A DNA stretch of 64,000 bases from an uncultured Eubacteriales bacterium. GTDB lineage: Bacteria > Bacillota > Clostridia > Oscillospirales > CAG-272. The position numbers and the translations under genes are program-made. The stretch is taken from positions 1 through 64,000 of the forward strand of contig CAKRTQ010000002.1 in the NCBI GenBank assembly GCA_934402395.1, in the 5' to 3' direction. Of the stretch, positions 44,395 to 53,029 are shown piece by piece. Below the pieces are notes generated by a model. That model worked only from the letters and a program-made list of their open reading frames with translations, had not been told where the DNA came from and did not search any database. The first letter of the stretch is position 1, and every line of letters begins with the position of its first letter.

Positions 44395-44431
44395 TCGGGG
44401 GCTGCCGCGCCATAGCGCGGCAGCCCCCCGA
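44395..44431. terminator. Hairpin between convergent TPM and CarD genes
   Basis: CGGGGGCTGCCGCGC, loop CATA, GCGCGGCAGCCCCCCG. It has strong stems on both sides with weak T-runs. It lies exactly between the converging genes. Confidence 0.65.
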
Positions 44432-44456
44432 AATATTTACCCGACCGGATCAAAAA

Positions 44457-44972
44457 TTACGCCATGCGTACCTTTTTTCCCAGCATCTCCGAAATTTTTT
44501 CATCGACCTCATCACGGCTGATACCGAGGACCTCGGACAGCTCGCCAAGCAGGCAGCTGTACGCAGAGTGCTCAAAATCAATATCCATATCCGGAAGCCG
44601 GCGGCGCGTGCGGCTGAATTCCTCACGTCTGCGTCTGACCGCCTTCACAATACGCACATAATTCACCGGATCTGCGGTTTTGAGCGCCTCCCGATAAACA
44701 TCCCGCCGTGAACGCTCGTTTTCCACGGTAATGGCGGATATATCCGCTATACCGTCTAAAAACGACCTTGCTTTTTCAAAAGAAAGAAGACGCCGCATAA
44801 CTACATTTTCATTTTCCACCGGAGTATAGATCACAAGATTTGACTGATCGTGCACCGGCTTGAGTACATAATATTCACGTTCGTCATGGGTGTCAAACGG
44901 CGAATGTGTAAAACCTTCGACACGGCACACCCCGTTCGTTCCGTACATGATCAATTCCCCGATATCAAACAT
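44457..44972 (-). CDS. CarD-family transcriptional regulator
   Basis: A protein of 171 residues. The N-terminal CarD/TRCF RNA polymerase-interaction domain (about 1-60: MFDIGELIMYGTNGVCRVEG, then YYVLKPVH) binds the beta subunit and stabilises open complexes. The C-terminal domain is helical with a basic patch near 125. The start at 44972 has GAAAGGAG seven bases before it; the longer frame from 45035 reads through the promoter. Confidence 0.93.
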   Translation of the reverse strand: MFDIGELIMYGTNGVCRVEGFTHSPFDTHDEREYYVLKPVHDQSNLVIYTPVENENVVMRRLLSFEKARSFLDGIADISAITVENERSRRDVYREALKTADPVNYVRIVKAVRRRREEFSRTRRRLPDMDIDFEHSAYSCLLGELSEVLGISRDEVDEKISEMLGKKVRMA

Positions 44973-45026
44973 TTTGCGCTCCTTTCGATCACCTGCTTTG
45001 ACGGTGCAAAGCATTACTTCATATAT

Positions 45027-45055
45027 ATTATACACTAAAAAAAAGGTTTTGTCAA
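45027..45055 (-). promoter_or_regulatory. Promoter for the CarD-family gene (consensus)
   Basis: On the minus strand TTGACA, 17 bases, TATAAT with no mismatch. Confidence 0.85.
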
Positions 45056-45090
45056 ATATTTATTGTGCGTTTTTATTTTATTTTTTTACA

Positions 45091-45136
45091 AATCAAACCG
45101 GATCGTTGCACTAAGGTGCGCCGATCCGGTTTGATT
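45091..45136 (-). terminator. Terminator after the CDP-alcohol phosphatidyltransferase
   Basis: AATCAAACCGGATCG and CGATCCGGTTTGATT pair with a second small stem between. On the minus strand the T-run is weak at first (TGTAAAAAAAT follows), so it may be an incomplete terminator between this gene and the CarD promoter. Confidence 0.55.
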
Positions 45137-45715
45137 TTATTTTGTTTTTCCGCCGCTCTTTTTCTTGACAAGATCAATGATCGTCATAACACCCGGACGG
45201 TACTCTTCTCTCAGAATATGAATGGTCAGCTCTTCTGCCGATGCAAGACACCCTACGGAGCACGCGGCGAAGCAATAGAACGTTCCAACCTGGGTGTTGA
45301 TAAAATACGGTGTCATAAACACCATAAGACCCGTCAGTTTGTTGAGATATGTGTGCAACGCCGCAAAGCGGTGATACTTCAGCGCTGCAGTCATATACGA
45401 TGCCAGTCTGAGCAGAAGGACCACACCGACAAATATCCATATAGCGCGCGGCAGGCATTCCCACAGCACCGGAAAGATCCGTATCATCATTACGGAGTAA
45501 AACAAAAGATCAGCCGCGCTGTCAAGCTTTGCGCCAAATTCGGTCGTACTGTGGCTTGCCCGCGCTATAACGCCATCGAGCACATCGCTGACCCCGCAAA
45601 AAGTATAAATTATGAAAAACTCAGCAGAAAACGGCTCTATGAATAAAAGGCAGGCTGCCCCCGCAATGCGCAACGCGGTAAACAGGTTTGGCAAGGTCAA
45701 AAGTCGCTTCATCAA
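45137..45715 (-). CDS. CDP-alcohol phosphatidyltransferase family membrane protein
   Basis: A membrane protein of 192 residues with the complete family motif DG-AR--------G---D---D, seen as SDVLDGVIARA, FGAKLD and SAADLL. About six helices follow. This family makes phosphatidylglycerol phosphate, phosphatidylserine or related lipids; the length and N-terminus MMKRLLTLPNLFTALRI fit the PgsA type. Which alcohol is used cannot be said. The neighbouring barstar and CarD genes give no help. Confidence 0.88.
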   Translation of the reverse strand: MMKRLLTLPNLFTALRIAGAACLLFIEPFSAEFFIIYTFCGVSDVLDGVIARASHSTTEFGAKLDSAADLLFYSVMMIRIFPVLWECLPRAIWIFVGVVLLLRLASYMTAALKYHRFAALHTYLNKLTGLMVFMTPYFINTQVGTFYCFAACSVGCLASAEELTIHILREEYRPGVMTIIDLVKKKSGGKTK

Positions 45716-45744
45716 TTATCTCCGATCATTAAAAAGCAGCACGG

Positions 45745-46077
45745 TCACCGCAGCTCACGTTCGGTGCCGTCCGAAAGGTCAAGCACAACCCGCACGCCGC
45801 ACTTTTCCGCCGCAATGTCACACATGACATCAAGCATCGTATTTGTATCGTTCCGAAGCATTGAGCCGAGATGCTCGATCCCCTTTATATGTATTTCAAG
45901 CGGCTCACACGCAACATCACCAAGGCAATCATGGAATGCATCCCAGTTTGCGCCGTAATGCTCCGGAAATGAAAATGCATTCTTAAGGAGCGAATGCATT
46001 TCCGAAACGCAGCAAACATCCGAAAGATCAAGAATGATTTTTTTTGTTTTTTTCATATTGCACATATCGGTATCCAT
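45745..46077 (-). CDS. Barstar-family ribonuclease inhibitor-like protein
   Basis: A protein of about 110 residues with the barstar core: FPEHYGANWDAFHDCLGD near 38 and the neighbouring strands. Barstar neutralises barnase-type ribonucleases. No barnase-like gene is in the window, so it is an orphan immunity protein, a regulator, or its partner lies elsewhere. The start is uncertain: ATG 46077 has AAAGG very close (2 bases), and ATG 46065 is an alternative. Confidence 0.85.
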   Translation of the reverse strand: MDTDMCNMKKTKKIILDLSDVCCVSEMHSLLKNAFSFPEHYGANWDAFHDCLGDVACEPLEIHIKGIEHLGSMLRNDTNTMLDVMCDIAAEKCGVRVVLDLSDGTERELR

Positions 46078-46102
46078 TACCTTTCAGGCGGATCCTTCGA
46101 CA

Positions 46103-46131
46103 AAATAATGTGCCGCGCAAAGACGCGACAC
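46103..46131 (-). terminator. Probable terminator of tRNA-Leu
   Basis: On the minus strand GTGTCGCG and CGCGGCAC pair (one mismatch), then ATTATTTTG follows. A second perfect hairpin (GCGGCAGC/GCTGCCGC, 46143-46162) lies just before it. Confidence 0.6.
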
Positions 46132-46176
46132 TCAAAACCGCTGCGGCAGCCACAGCTGCCGCTTGAAAAACTGTTG

Positions 46177-46263
46177 ATGGGCTGCCTCAAGTCCGATATT
46201 TCCAGATACACAGCGCAAGCCACACCAGCACTGTTCTGAGAAAATCAATCTGAAGCAGCCCAT
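46177..46263. repeat. Inverted repeat downstream of tRNA-Leu
   Basis: ATGGGCTGC (46177-46185) and GCAGCCCAT (46255-46263) are perfect inverted arms enclosing about 70 bases without a gene. It begins 9 bases after the tRNA 3' end and may be a processing structure or a small mobile repeat. Confidence 0.45.
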
Positions 46264-46271
46264 TCCCAATT

Positions 46272-46358
46272 TGGTGCCGGTGGCGGGGGTCGAACCCGCA
46301 CGTCCGTGAAGACACGGGATTTTGAGTCCCGGGTGTCTGCCAATTCCACCACACCGGC
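46272..46358 (-). tRNA. tRNA-Leu(CAA)
   Basis: An 87-base class II tRNA. The acceptor is GCCGGTG/CACCGGC with discriminator A and an encoded CCA. The anticodon loop CTCAAAA (anticodon CAA) lies between GGGA and TCCC. A long variable arm (GTGTCTTCACGGAC) and GGGTTCGACCCCC complete it. It decodes UUG. Confidence 0.97.
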
Positions 46359-46393
46359 TTATCTGATTTTGCGGCGACACGATTTACTGTTAC

Positions 46394-46422
46394 ATTATAC
46401 CACGTTCACAGTAAAAAATCAA
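46394..46422 (-). promoter_or_regulatory. Promoter of tRNA-Leu
   Basis: On the minus strand TTGATT, 17 bases, TATAAT, about 30 bases before the mature tRNA. Confidence 0.8.
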
Positions 46423-46560
46423 GACCGATAAATGATTTTATCGGTTGTGTTTCTTATTTTTTTATTAAGATATTACGAAAGTACGCTACAGCGCGATGGC
46501 GATTCACGTTTTGACAAAGACAGCATAACCTGAAAAATGAAAACACTACGGAGGTCATTC

Positions 46561-47046
46561 ATGAACGATAAATCAAACGAAAAGCCGCAGATGCTGCAAA
46601 CTGAAGAAAACGGACGCGCGGAGCCTAAAGCCGAGTCTGAGGACATGAGCGGTGAGGGCAGACTGACAGTACGCGTGTATACCGCCGCGGGGGCAATACC
46701 GCTCGAGGACGCCATAGTCATTATCCGCGATTCACCGAGCGCGGGCGGTGGGATCATTGTCTCGTTGCGCACAGACCGCAGCGGAATGACGCCCCAGATA
46801 TCACTTCCCGCACCGCCCAAGGCAACGGCACAACAGCCCGGTAATGTAAAACCGTATTCAACGTACGGGATAGATGTCATCCTACCGGGCTATTATACTC
46901 CGGTATTTGAAAATGTGCCGATATACGATGGAATATCATCGGTGCAGAACGTTGGAATGATCCCGCTGCCCGAAAATGGATATCCCTATTCGCGGCGACC
47001 TGACGACATGATATTTTATCCCGAGTCAAACAGCCCGGGACTGTGA
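46561..47046 (+). CDS. Small accessory protein of a SpoIID/peptidoglycan-binding cluster
   Basis: A protein of 161 residues. The first 35 residues are acidic and disordered. A carboxypeptidase-regulatory-like beta sandwich follows, with LTVRVYTAAGAIPLEDAIVI, the turn STYGIDVILPGYYTPVFENV, and a Tyr/Pro-rich end. It is a typical companion of clostridial peptidoglycan-binding proteins. GGAGG lies 6 bases before the ATG at 46561, so the frame from 46537 is shortened. It precedes the SpoIID-like gene by 13 bases. Role unknown. Confidence 0.75.
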   Translation: MNDKSNEKPQMLQTEENGRAEPKAESEDMSGEGRLTVRVYTAAGAIPLEDAIVIIRDSPSAGGGIIVSLRTDRSGMTPQISLPAPPKATAQQPGNVKPYSTYGIDVILPGYYTPVFENVPIYDGISSVQNVGMIPLPENGYPYSRRPDDMIFYPESNSPGL

Positions 47047-47059
47047 GGGGAGGTAAACC

Positions 47060-48457
47060 ATGCCAACCGTAACACCCGTAATACCCGAAACCATAACAGT
47101 CCACCTCGGCGCGCCGGGAGAACCGGCGCGAAATGTAACGCTTCCCTTCTGGAGCTATATTGCAAATGTTGCGTCAAGCGAAATATATCCGTCATGGCCG
47201 GAAAACGCACTCCGGGCAAATATATATGCTCAGATAAGCTTTGCGCTCAACCGTGTATTCACCGAATATTACCGCTCACGCGGATATGACTTCGACATTA
47301 CAAATTCAACAGCATATGATCAGTACTTTGTTGAAGGACGCGACATTTTCAGTAATGTAAACGAAATCGTCGGTGAGATATTCAACAGTTATGTGGTACG
47401 CCAGGGCAGCGTTGAACCGCTTTTCACGCAGTATTGTAACGGGACCACAGTCACCTGCCCCGGACTTTCTCAATGGGGCACGGTAGAGCTTGCAAACCGC
47501 GGACTTACGCCGTACGAGATCCTTCAGTACTATTACGGAGATGACATAGACATTGTAACAGATGTACCGATAGAAAACGTCCGCGCATCCGCCCCAACGG
47601 TCCCGCTGCGGCTCGGAAGCGGCGGAAACGATGTGCGCAATGTTCAGATAAGGCTGAACCGCATTTCGGAGAACTATCCCGCAATACCGAAGATCGTGCT
47701 GACAGACGGTTTGTTTTCCACCGACACAGAGGAAGCGGTGAAGGAATTTCAGCGCATTGCCGGGCTTACAGCGGACGGAATTGTCGGAAACGCCACCTGG
47801 TATGCGATACTTTTCTACTACAATGCCGTAAAACGTCTGAACGAGCTGAATTCCGAGGGACTGTCACTGGCAGAGATATCTCAGGAATTCCCCTTCGTTC
47901 TTGAGCGCGGCTCAAGGGGGCAATCTGTAAGAAACCTGCAATATTATATCACCTATCTCTCGCAATATTATCCGACCATACCTTCCGTGGCGGTGGACGG
48001 AATATTCGGTCCGGAAACCGAAGCGGCGGTGATCGATGTTCAGACCACGTTCGGTCTGACGCCGGACGGGATCGTAGGCCCGTACACATGGCAACGCATA
48101 TACAATGCGTATCTCGGCATAGCGCGCACCATTCCGATCGAATTTGTTGCCGGACGCGGCGTGCCGTTCCAGGGCGTTCCGCTGCGGCTCGGCTCCGAGG
48201 GCGAAGAGGTCATTCTGCTTCAGCGGTATCTTAACCGCATAGCGGAGTCTCTCACCGAGTTGCCAGAAGTGCCGCCTACGGGCTATTTCGGCACGATAAC
48301 AGACAGCGTGGTCCGCTCTTTCCAGGACTTTTACGGTCTTCCGGTCACAGGGGTCGTCAATCTTGAAACATGGGATGCGATCGTAAGTGTATTTGAAGAT
48401 GTGAGCGCAGGAGACAGCCTGCGCGATGGACAGTATCCCGGTTACACAATAACATGA
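47060..48457 (+). CDS. SpoIID-like protein with three peptidoglycan-binding domains
   Basis: A protein of 465 residues. The N-terminal part (about 20-165) resembles the SpoIID/LytB lytic-transglycosylase region: LPFWSYIANVASSEIYPSWP, then ANIYAQISFALNRVFTEYYR and YCNGTTVTCPGLSQWGTVEL. Three PG_binding_1 repeats follow (about 185-260, 278-350, 372-450), seen as GSGGNDVRNVQIRLNRI, RGSRGQSVRNLQYYITYL and GSEGEEVILLQRYLNRI. No secretion signal is visible, as in some spore-wall proteins made in the mother cell. Probable role: peptidoglycan or cortex binding during sporulation. Confidence 0.85.
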   Translation: MPTVTPVIPETITVHLGAPGEPARNVTLPFWSYIANVASSEIYPSWPENALRANIYAQISFALNRVFTEYYRSRGYDFDITNSTAYDQYFVEGRDIFSNVNEIVGEIFNSYVVRQGSVEPLFTQYCNGTTVTCPGLSQWGTVELANRGLTPYEILQYYYGDDIDIVTDVPIENVRASAPTVPLRLGSGGNDVRNVQIRLNRISENYPAIPKIVLTDGLFSTDTEEAVKEFQRIAGLTADGIVGNATWYAILFYYNAVKRLNELNSEGLSLAEISQEFPFVLERGSRGQSVRNLQYYITYLSQYYPTIPSVAVDGIFGPETEAAVIDVQTTFGLTPDGIVGPYTWQRIYNAYLGIARTIPIEFVAGRGVPFQGVPLRLGSEGEEVILLQRYLNRIAESLTELPEVPPTGYFGTITDSVVRSFQDFYGLPVTGVVNLETWDAIVSVFEDVSAGDSLRDGQYPGYTIT

Positions 48458-48472
48458 AGGAGAGCGCACCTA

Positions 48473-49000
48473 ATGGCAGACAGAGCAACCGAAACAGAAG
48501 CAAGACGCAATATTCAGAGATATCTGCGCCAGCTTTCGTATTTTGAACCGTCCATACCACCTCCGCCCGTCGACGGCGTGGCGGGCGAGGACACAAAAAA
48601 GGCAGTGCGGGCATTCCAACGCATTTCGGGTCTTCCAGAAACCGGCGAGGTCGATGACGTAACATTTGCAAGACTGTTTGACGCTTACATCGTCTCGCTT
48701 GAGGAACGCGCGCTTCCGCTCTGCATCTCCCCATTCCCATCCGAACCGGAGGGTTATGTCATAGAACCGGGAAATAATTCGCCGATAGTGAGACTGATAC
48801 AGCTGATGCTTATTGAAATATCGTCCATATACGACTTTGCGGCTATTCCCGAAACGGGAATATACGATAACGCAACAGTTGAAGCGGTAAGCGATCTGCA
48901 GTATCGCAATCTTCTACCGGTCACGGGAACGATGGATAAAGCAACATGGAATGCTCTGGCAAGGGCATACGGGCTTTATCTTTTGTATGCTGAGCCGTAA
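48473..49000 (+). CDS. Protein with two peptidoglycan-binding domains
   Basis: A protein of 175 residues made of two PG_binding_1 repeats (about 8-80 and 100-172), seen as IQRYLRQLSYFEPSIPPPPV with VDGVAGEDTKKAVRAFQRI, and IVRLIQLMLIEISSIYDF with VSDLQYRNLLPVTGTMDKAT. No signal peptide and no catalytic domain. It follows the SpoIID-like gene by 15 bases and probably assembles in the same structure. Confidence 0.82.
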   Translation: MADRATETEARRNIQRYLRQLSYFEPSIPPPPVDGVAGEDTKKAVRAFQRISGLPETGEVDDVTFARLFDAYIVSLEERALPLCISPFPSEPEGYVIEPGNNSPIVRLIQLMLIEISSIYDFAAIPETGIYDNATVEAVSDLQYRNLLPVTGTMDKATWNALARAYGLYLLYAEP

Positions 49001-49074
49001 AACGGCATAAACGCGCATAGCTCAGTCAAAAATACTGACATAAGCTTATTATTTCCAGATAAGGAGCGAAGTCA

Positions 49075-51525
49075 ATGAAGAGTAAATTCACGCAAAAAGC
49101 GCAGAATACACTTGGCAGAGCACTTGAATGCGCAAGGGAGCTCGGGCACTCATATATAGGCACCGAACACCTTCTTCTCGGCTTGCTCGGCGAGGATGAC
49201 TCGGCAGCCAGCCGTCTGCTTTATGCGCGCGGGGCAGACTACGACCGCGTTTATGCAGCAGTCGAAGAAAGTACAGAGCACGGAGCTCCGGGAGTGGTCC
49301 TTCCGTCCGACATGACCCCGCGCACACGCCGCGTAATAGAGGCATCGGCGCAGCTTGCGTCAAAGTATATGCAGAGCTTTATAGGGACCGAGCATATCCT
49401 TCTTGCTTTATGTGATGACCGCGACAGTGCGGCTGTACGAATACTGGAAGGCATAGGGCTCTCCCCTGCCGAAATTCGCGGAGACATCACATCTTATCTT
49501 GAAAGCGTAACCGGGCGCTTGGGAAAAGCGCACGGCGAAGGAAAGACCGATGCAGCCTGCTCGATAGACGGCGCGCCGACGCTTTCAAAATACGGCCGCG
49601 ATCTTACCGCCGCCGCTGCTGCGGGAAAGCTCGATCCCGCCGTATGCCGCGAGGAAGAAACAGAGCGTATAATACAGATACTCTGCCGCCGGCAGAAAAA
49701 CAATCCGTGTCTTATAGGCGAACCCGGCGTCGGGAAGACCGCAGTTGTGGAGGGACTTTCCATCCTCATCGCCAACGGTAACGTTCCCGATACACTCGCG
49801 GGACGGACCGTAGTGACGCTGGATCTCCCGTCAATGATCGCCGGAGCCAAATACCGCGGAGAATTTGAAGACCGGATGAAAAACGTTATGGATGAGCTGT
49901 CGCGGGTAAGATCGGTCATTCTTTTCATTGATGAAATCCATACACTAATCGGGGCAGGCGCCGCCGAGGGCGCCGTGGATGCAGCCAACATCCTGAAGCC
50001 TTCGCTGGCGCGCGGCGAGCTCCAAGTGATCGGAGCGACTACAATCGTGGAATACCGGAAGCATATCGAAAAGGATCCTGCGCTTGAACGCCGCTTTCAG
50101 CCTGTAATGATAAATGAGCCATCCCCGGACAATGCTAAACGTATTCTTGCGGGACTGCGTGAAAGCTATGAGGAGCACCACGGACTCAAAATAACAGATG
50201 CCGCCATTGATGCCGCAGTAGACCTCTCCGCACGGTATATAAACGACCGTTTTCTGCCTGACAAGGCAATAGATCTGATAGACGAAGCGGCAGCCGAAAA
50301 GCGGATAAAGCTTTCCGCGCGTCCCGGGACCGCCGAAAGCTACGAAAAACGTTTGCGCGAACTCAAACGCGAGAAGGAAGCCGCGATCGGAGATCAGGAT
50401 TTTGAGCGCGCTGCCTTGCTGCGTGACAGCGAAAACGAAATGCGCGAACTGTGCGCCAGGGCACTGATGAAAAAAGACACTGACATCGGCGCTGTTGATG
50501 CCGAAGACATAGCCGATGTTGTTACGCGTTGGACCGGCATACCGGTAAGCGCAATAACCAAAGACGAGTCGCGCAGACTTTCAGAGCTGGAAGAGCATCT
50601 TGAGTTGCGTGTTGTCGGACAGCATGAGGCTGTTCACGCCGTATCCGCCGCGATCCGCCGCGGCAGACTCGGGATCTCGGATCCCCGCCGCCCGATAGGC
50701 TCCTTTATTTTCGCAGGACCGAGCGGAGTAGGCAAGACCGAGCTCTGCCGCGCACTTTCCAAGGAGCTTTTCGGTTCGCAGAATTTTCTTGTGCGTTTCG
50801 ATATGTCGGAATACATGGAAAAGCACAGTGTTTCCCGCCTTATCGGTTCGCCTCCCGGCTATGTCGGATACGATGAAGGCGGGCAGCTTACCGAAAAAGT
50901 GCGGCGTATGCCATACTGCGTTCTGCTTTTTGACGAAATAGAAAAAGCACACAGTGATATATTCAATATTCTCCTGCAAATACTTGAGGACGGAAGGCTG
51001 ACCGACTCCCATGGAAGAACAGTCGACTTTCGCAACACGGTTATTATAATGACATCAAACCTCGGCGCGGTTGATCACGGAAAAAACGCCATCGGCTTTG
51101 ACTCGTCTGACAACGACCCACACGCGTCATCTGCGGTAAAAAAGCGTATAAAAAATGCCATTGAAGGTGCGTTCAGACCCGAACTTATAAACAGAATAGA
51201 TGAGATAATTGTTTTTAACCGTCTCGGCAGCTCCGAAGTCATAAATATATGCCGGAAAATGCTTGACGAACTTGCATCACGCTGTGCCGGAGGTGCTGTC
51301 GGATTCAGACTTTCATTTGACGACAGGGTGCTTGATTATATATCCCGCAAAGGCTATGACCCCGAATTCGGCGCACGGCCGCTTCGTCGTGCCATCCAGC
51401 GCGAGGTTGAAGAACCGCTCGCGGCATTGCTGCTTGAAAACGGAGACATGATTCGCGGAGGAGAAATAATGATCGGGGTCGAAACATCCGACAACGGAGA
51501 GATATTAAAATTCAGCATTGTCTGA
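49075..51525 (+). CDS. clpC: ATP-dependent Clp protease ATP-binding subunit ClpC
   Basis: An AAA+ unfoldase of 816 residues that feeds proteins to ClpP. The N domain has two Clp repeats (about 1-145), starting KFTQKAQNTLGRALECAREL. The first AAA module has GEPGVGKT near 220 and ILFIDEIHTLIGAG. A UVR-type middle domain with LKREKEAAIGDQDFERAALL precedes WTGIPVSAITKDE, and the second module has GPSGVGKTE near 545. A ClpP-binding loop IGF is seen in KNAIGFDSS. The usual ctsR-mcsA-mcsB neighbours are absent, so it is a stand-alone clpC. Confidence 0.96.
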   Translation: MKSKFTQKAQNTLGRALECARELGHSYIGTEHLLLGLLGEDDSAASRLLYARGADYDRVYAAVEESTEHGAPGVVLPSDMTPRTRRVIEASAQLASKYMQSFIGTEHILLALCDDRDSAAVRILEGIGLSPAEIRGDITSYLESVTGRLGKAHGEGKTDAACSIDGAPTLSKYGRDLTAAAAAGKLDPAVCREEETERIIQILCRRQKNNPCLIGEPGVGKTAVVEGLSILIANGNVPDTLAGRTVVTLDLPSMIAGAKYRGEFEDRMKNVMDELSRVRSVILFIDEIHTLIGAGAAEGAVDAANILKPSLARGELQVIGATTIVEYRKHIEKDPALERRFQPVMINEPSPDNAKRILAGLRESYEEHHGLKITDAAIDAAVDLSARYINDRFLPDKAIDLIDEAAAEKRIKLSARPGTAESYEKRLRELKREKEAAIGDQDFERAALLRDSENEMRELCARALMKKDTDIGAVDAEDIADVVTRWTGIPVSAITKDESRRLSELEEHLELRVVGQHEAVHAVSAAIRRGRLGISDPRRPIGSFIFAGPSGVGKTELCRALSKELFGSQNFLVRFDMSEYMEKHSVSRLIGSPPGYVGYDEGGQLTEKVRRMPYCVLLFDEIEKAHSDIFNILLQILEDGRLTDSHGRTVDFRNTVIIMTSNLGAVDHGKNAIGFDSSDNDPHASSAVKKRIKNAIEGAFRPELINRIDEIIVFNRLGSSEVINICRKMLDELASRCAGGAVGFRLSFDDRVLDYISRKGYDPEFGARPLRRAIQREVEEPLAALLLENGDMIRGGEIMIGVETSDNGEILKFSIV

Positions 51526-51545
51526 ATATTTTTTGCAATTTTGTA

Positions 51546-51574
51546 TTGACGCAAATTCTTTTTTGTGATATAAT
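51546..51574 (+). promoter_or_regulatory. Promoter for gdhA
   Basis: TTGACG, 17 bases, TATAAT, 43 bases before the start codon. Confidence 0.85.
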
Positions 51575-51616
51575 ATCGCCGTTAAGTTGTTTTTACAGCC
51601 ACAGGAGGAACGTAAA

Positions 51617-52963
51617 ATGAAATGCAGCAAAGATTATATTGCAAAAGTTATATCCGCCGTTGAAAAGCGCAATCCGGGCGAGCCCGAATTCATACAGGCA
51701 GTGAAGGAGGTTCTGGAGTCTATCGAACCAATGCTTGCCGCCCGACCGGACATTGTAGAAGCGGGTATTATCGAAAGACTTGTCGAACCCGAAAGATTCA
51801 TAACATTCCGCGTCGCGTGGGTCGACGACAACGGCGAGGTACAGGTGAACCGCGGATACCGCGTACAGTTCAACTCAGCCATCGGTCCGTACAAAGGCGG
51901 TCTGCGTCTGCATCCGAGCGTAAATGCATCCATAATCAAATTCCTCGGCTTCGAGCAGACCTTTAAAAATTCGCTCACCGGTCTCCCCATGGGAGGTGCA
52001 AAGGGCGGCTCCGATTTTGACCCCAAAGGCAAAAGCGACGGCGAGATCATGCGTTTCTGCCAGTCGTTCATGACCGAGCTTTACCGTCACATCGGTCCCG
52101 ATACCGATGTTCCCGCAGGCGATATTGGTGTCGGCGTTCGTGAGATCGGTTATCTGTTCGGTCAGTACAAAAAAATACGCAACGAATTCACCGGTGTGCT
52201 CACCGGCAAATCCCTCATGGCAGGCGGCTCTCTCGCACGCACAGAAGCGACCGGCTACGGGCTTTGCTACTTCACAGAAGAAATGCTGCACGATGCCGGG
52301 ACATCGTTCGCCGGCAAACGCGTTGTGATCTCCGGCTCCGGCAATGTTGCCATCTATGCTGCCGAAAAGGCAATGACGCTTGGCGCAACAGTGATCGCCA
52401 TGAGCGATTCCTCGGGTTATATAGTTGACGAGAGCGGCATTGACCTCGCTCTCATCAAGGAGATCAAGGAAGTAAAACGCGGAAGGATCCGCGAATATGC
52501 CGATGCAAAGGGAGCATCGGTAAAATATGTTCCCGTCTGCCGCGAGATATGGACAGTTCCCTGCGACATTGCTCTTCCCTGCGCCACACAGAACGAGCTT
52601 GACGCCAAGGGCGCCGAGACGTTGGTGAAAAACGGAGTTTTCGCCGTTGCCGAAGGTGCGAATATGCCCTCAACCCCTGAAGCGATCGAAATATTCAAAT
52701 CCAACAAGGTGCTGTTCGCTCCCGCCAAGGCATCCAATGCCGGCGGCGTTGCTACCAGCGGACTTGAAATGTCGCAGAACTCCATCCGCCTCTCCTGGAC
52801 ATTTGAAGAGGTCGACGAAAAGCTTCATGGCATAATGAAGAATATTTATAAGAACGCATCCGCAGCATCCGAGAAATACAGCCACAAGGGCGACCTCGTT
52901 GTCGGAGCAAATATTGCAGGCTTCCAGAAAGTCGCCGAAGCAATGCTTTGGCAGGGCGTGTAA
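51617..52963 (+). CDS. gdhA: NADP-specific glutamate dehydrogenase
   Basis: Converts 2-oxoglutarate and ammonia to glutamate. The protein has 448 residues. Seen are FRVAWVDDNGEVQVNRGYRV, the substrate site GPYKGGLRLHPSVN with Lys, LPMGGAKGGSDFDPKGKSD with the catalytic Lys region, DVPAGDIGVGVREIGYLFG, and the dinucleotide fold KRVVISGSGNVAIYAAEKA. It is hexameric type I. The start is the ATG at 51617 with AGGAGG 10 bases before it. It is transcribed alone from its own promoter and ends at a strong hairpin. Confidence 0.97.
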   Translation: MKCSKDYIAKVISAVEKRNPGEPEFIQAVKEVLESIEPMLAARPDIVEAGIIERLVEPERFITFRVAWVDDNGEVQVNRGYRVQFNSAIGPYKGGLRLHPSVNASIIKFLGFEQTFKNSLTGLPMGGAKGGSDFDPKGKSDGEIMRFCQSFMTELYRHIGPDTDVPAGDIGVGVREIGYLFGQYKKIRNEFTGVLTGKSLMAGGSLARTEATGYGLCYFTEEMLHDAGTSFAGKRVVISGSGNVAIYAAEKAMTLGATVIAMSDSSGYIVDESGIDLALIKEIKEVKRGRIREYADAKGASVKYVPVCREIWTVPCDIALPCATQNELDAKGAETLVKNGVFAVAEGANMPSTPEAIEIFKSNKVLFAPAKASNAGGVATSGLEMSQNSIRLSWTFEEVDEKLHGIMKNIYKNASAASEKYSHKGDLVVGANIAGFQKVAEAMLWQGV

Positions 52964-52980
52964 GCTGTCATCAGCAATAG

Positions 52981-53029
52981 AAGATATCAAAGGGACTGCC
53001 TCATTATGAGGCAGTCCCTTTGATATCTT
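52981..53029. terminator. Bidirectional terminator, 23-bp perfect stem
   Basis: AAGATATCAAAGGGACTGCC and TCA (52981-53003) pair with the inverted copy at 53007-53029 across three bases. It serves gdhA, and its right arm lies inside the coding end of the MBL lipoprotein gene (53004). Confidence 0.9.

Noticed and set aside
46132..46380. Minus-strand open frame across tRNA-Leu
   Set aside because: It overlaps the tRNA and the terminator region and lacks a ribosome site.
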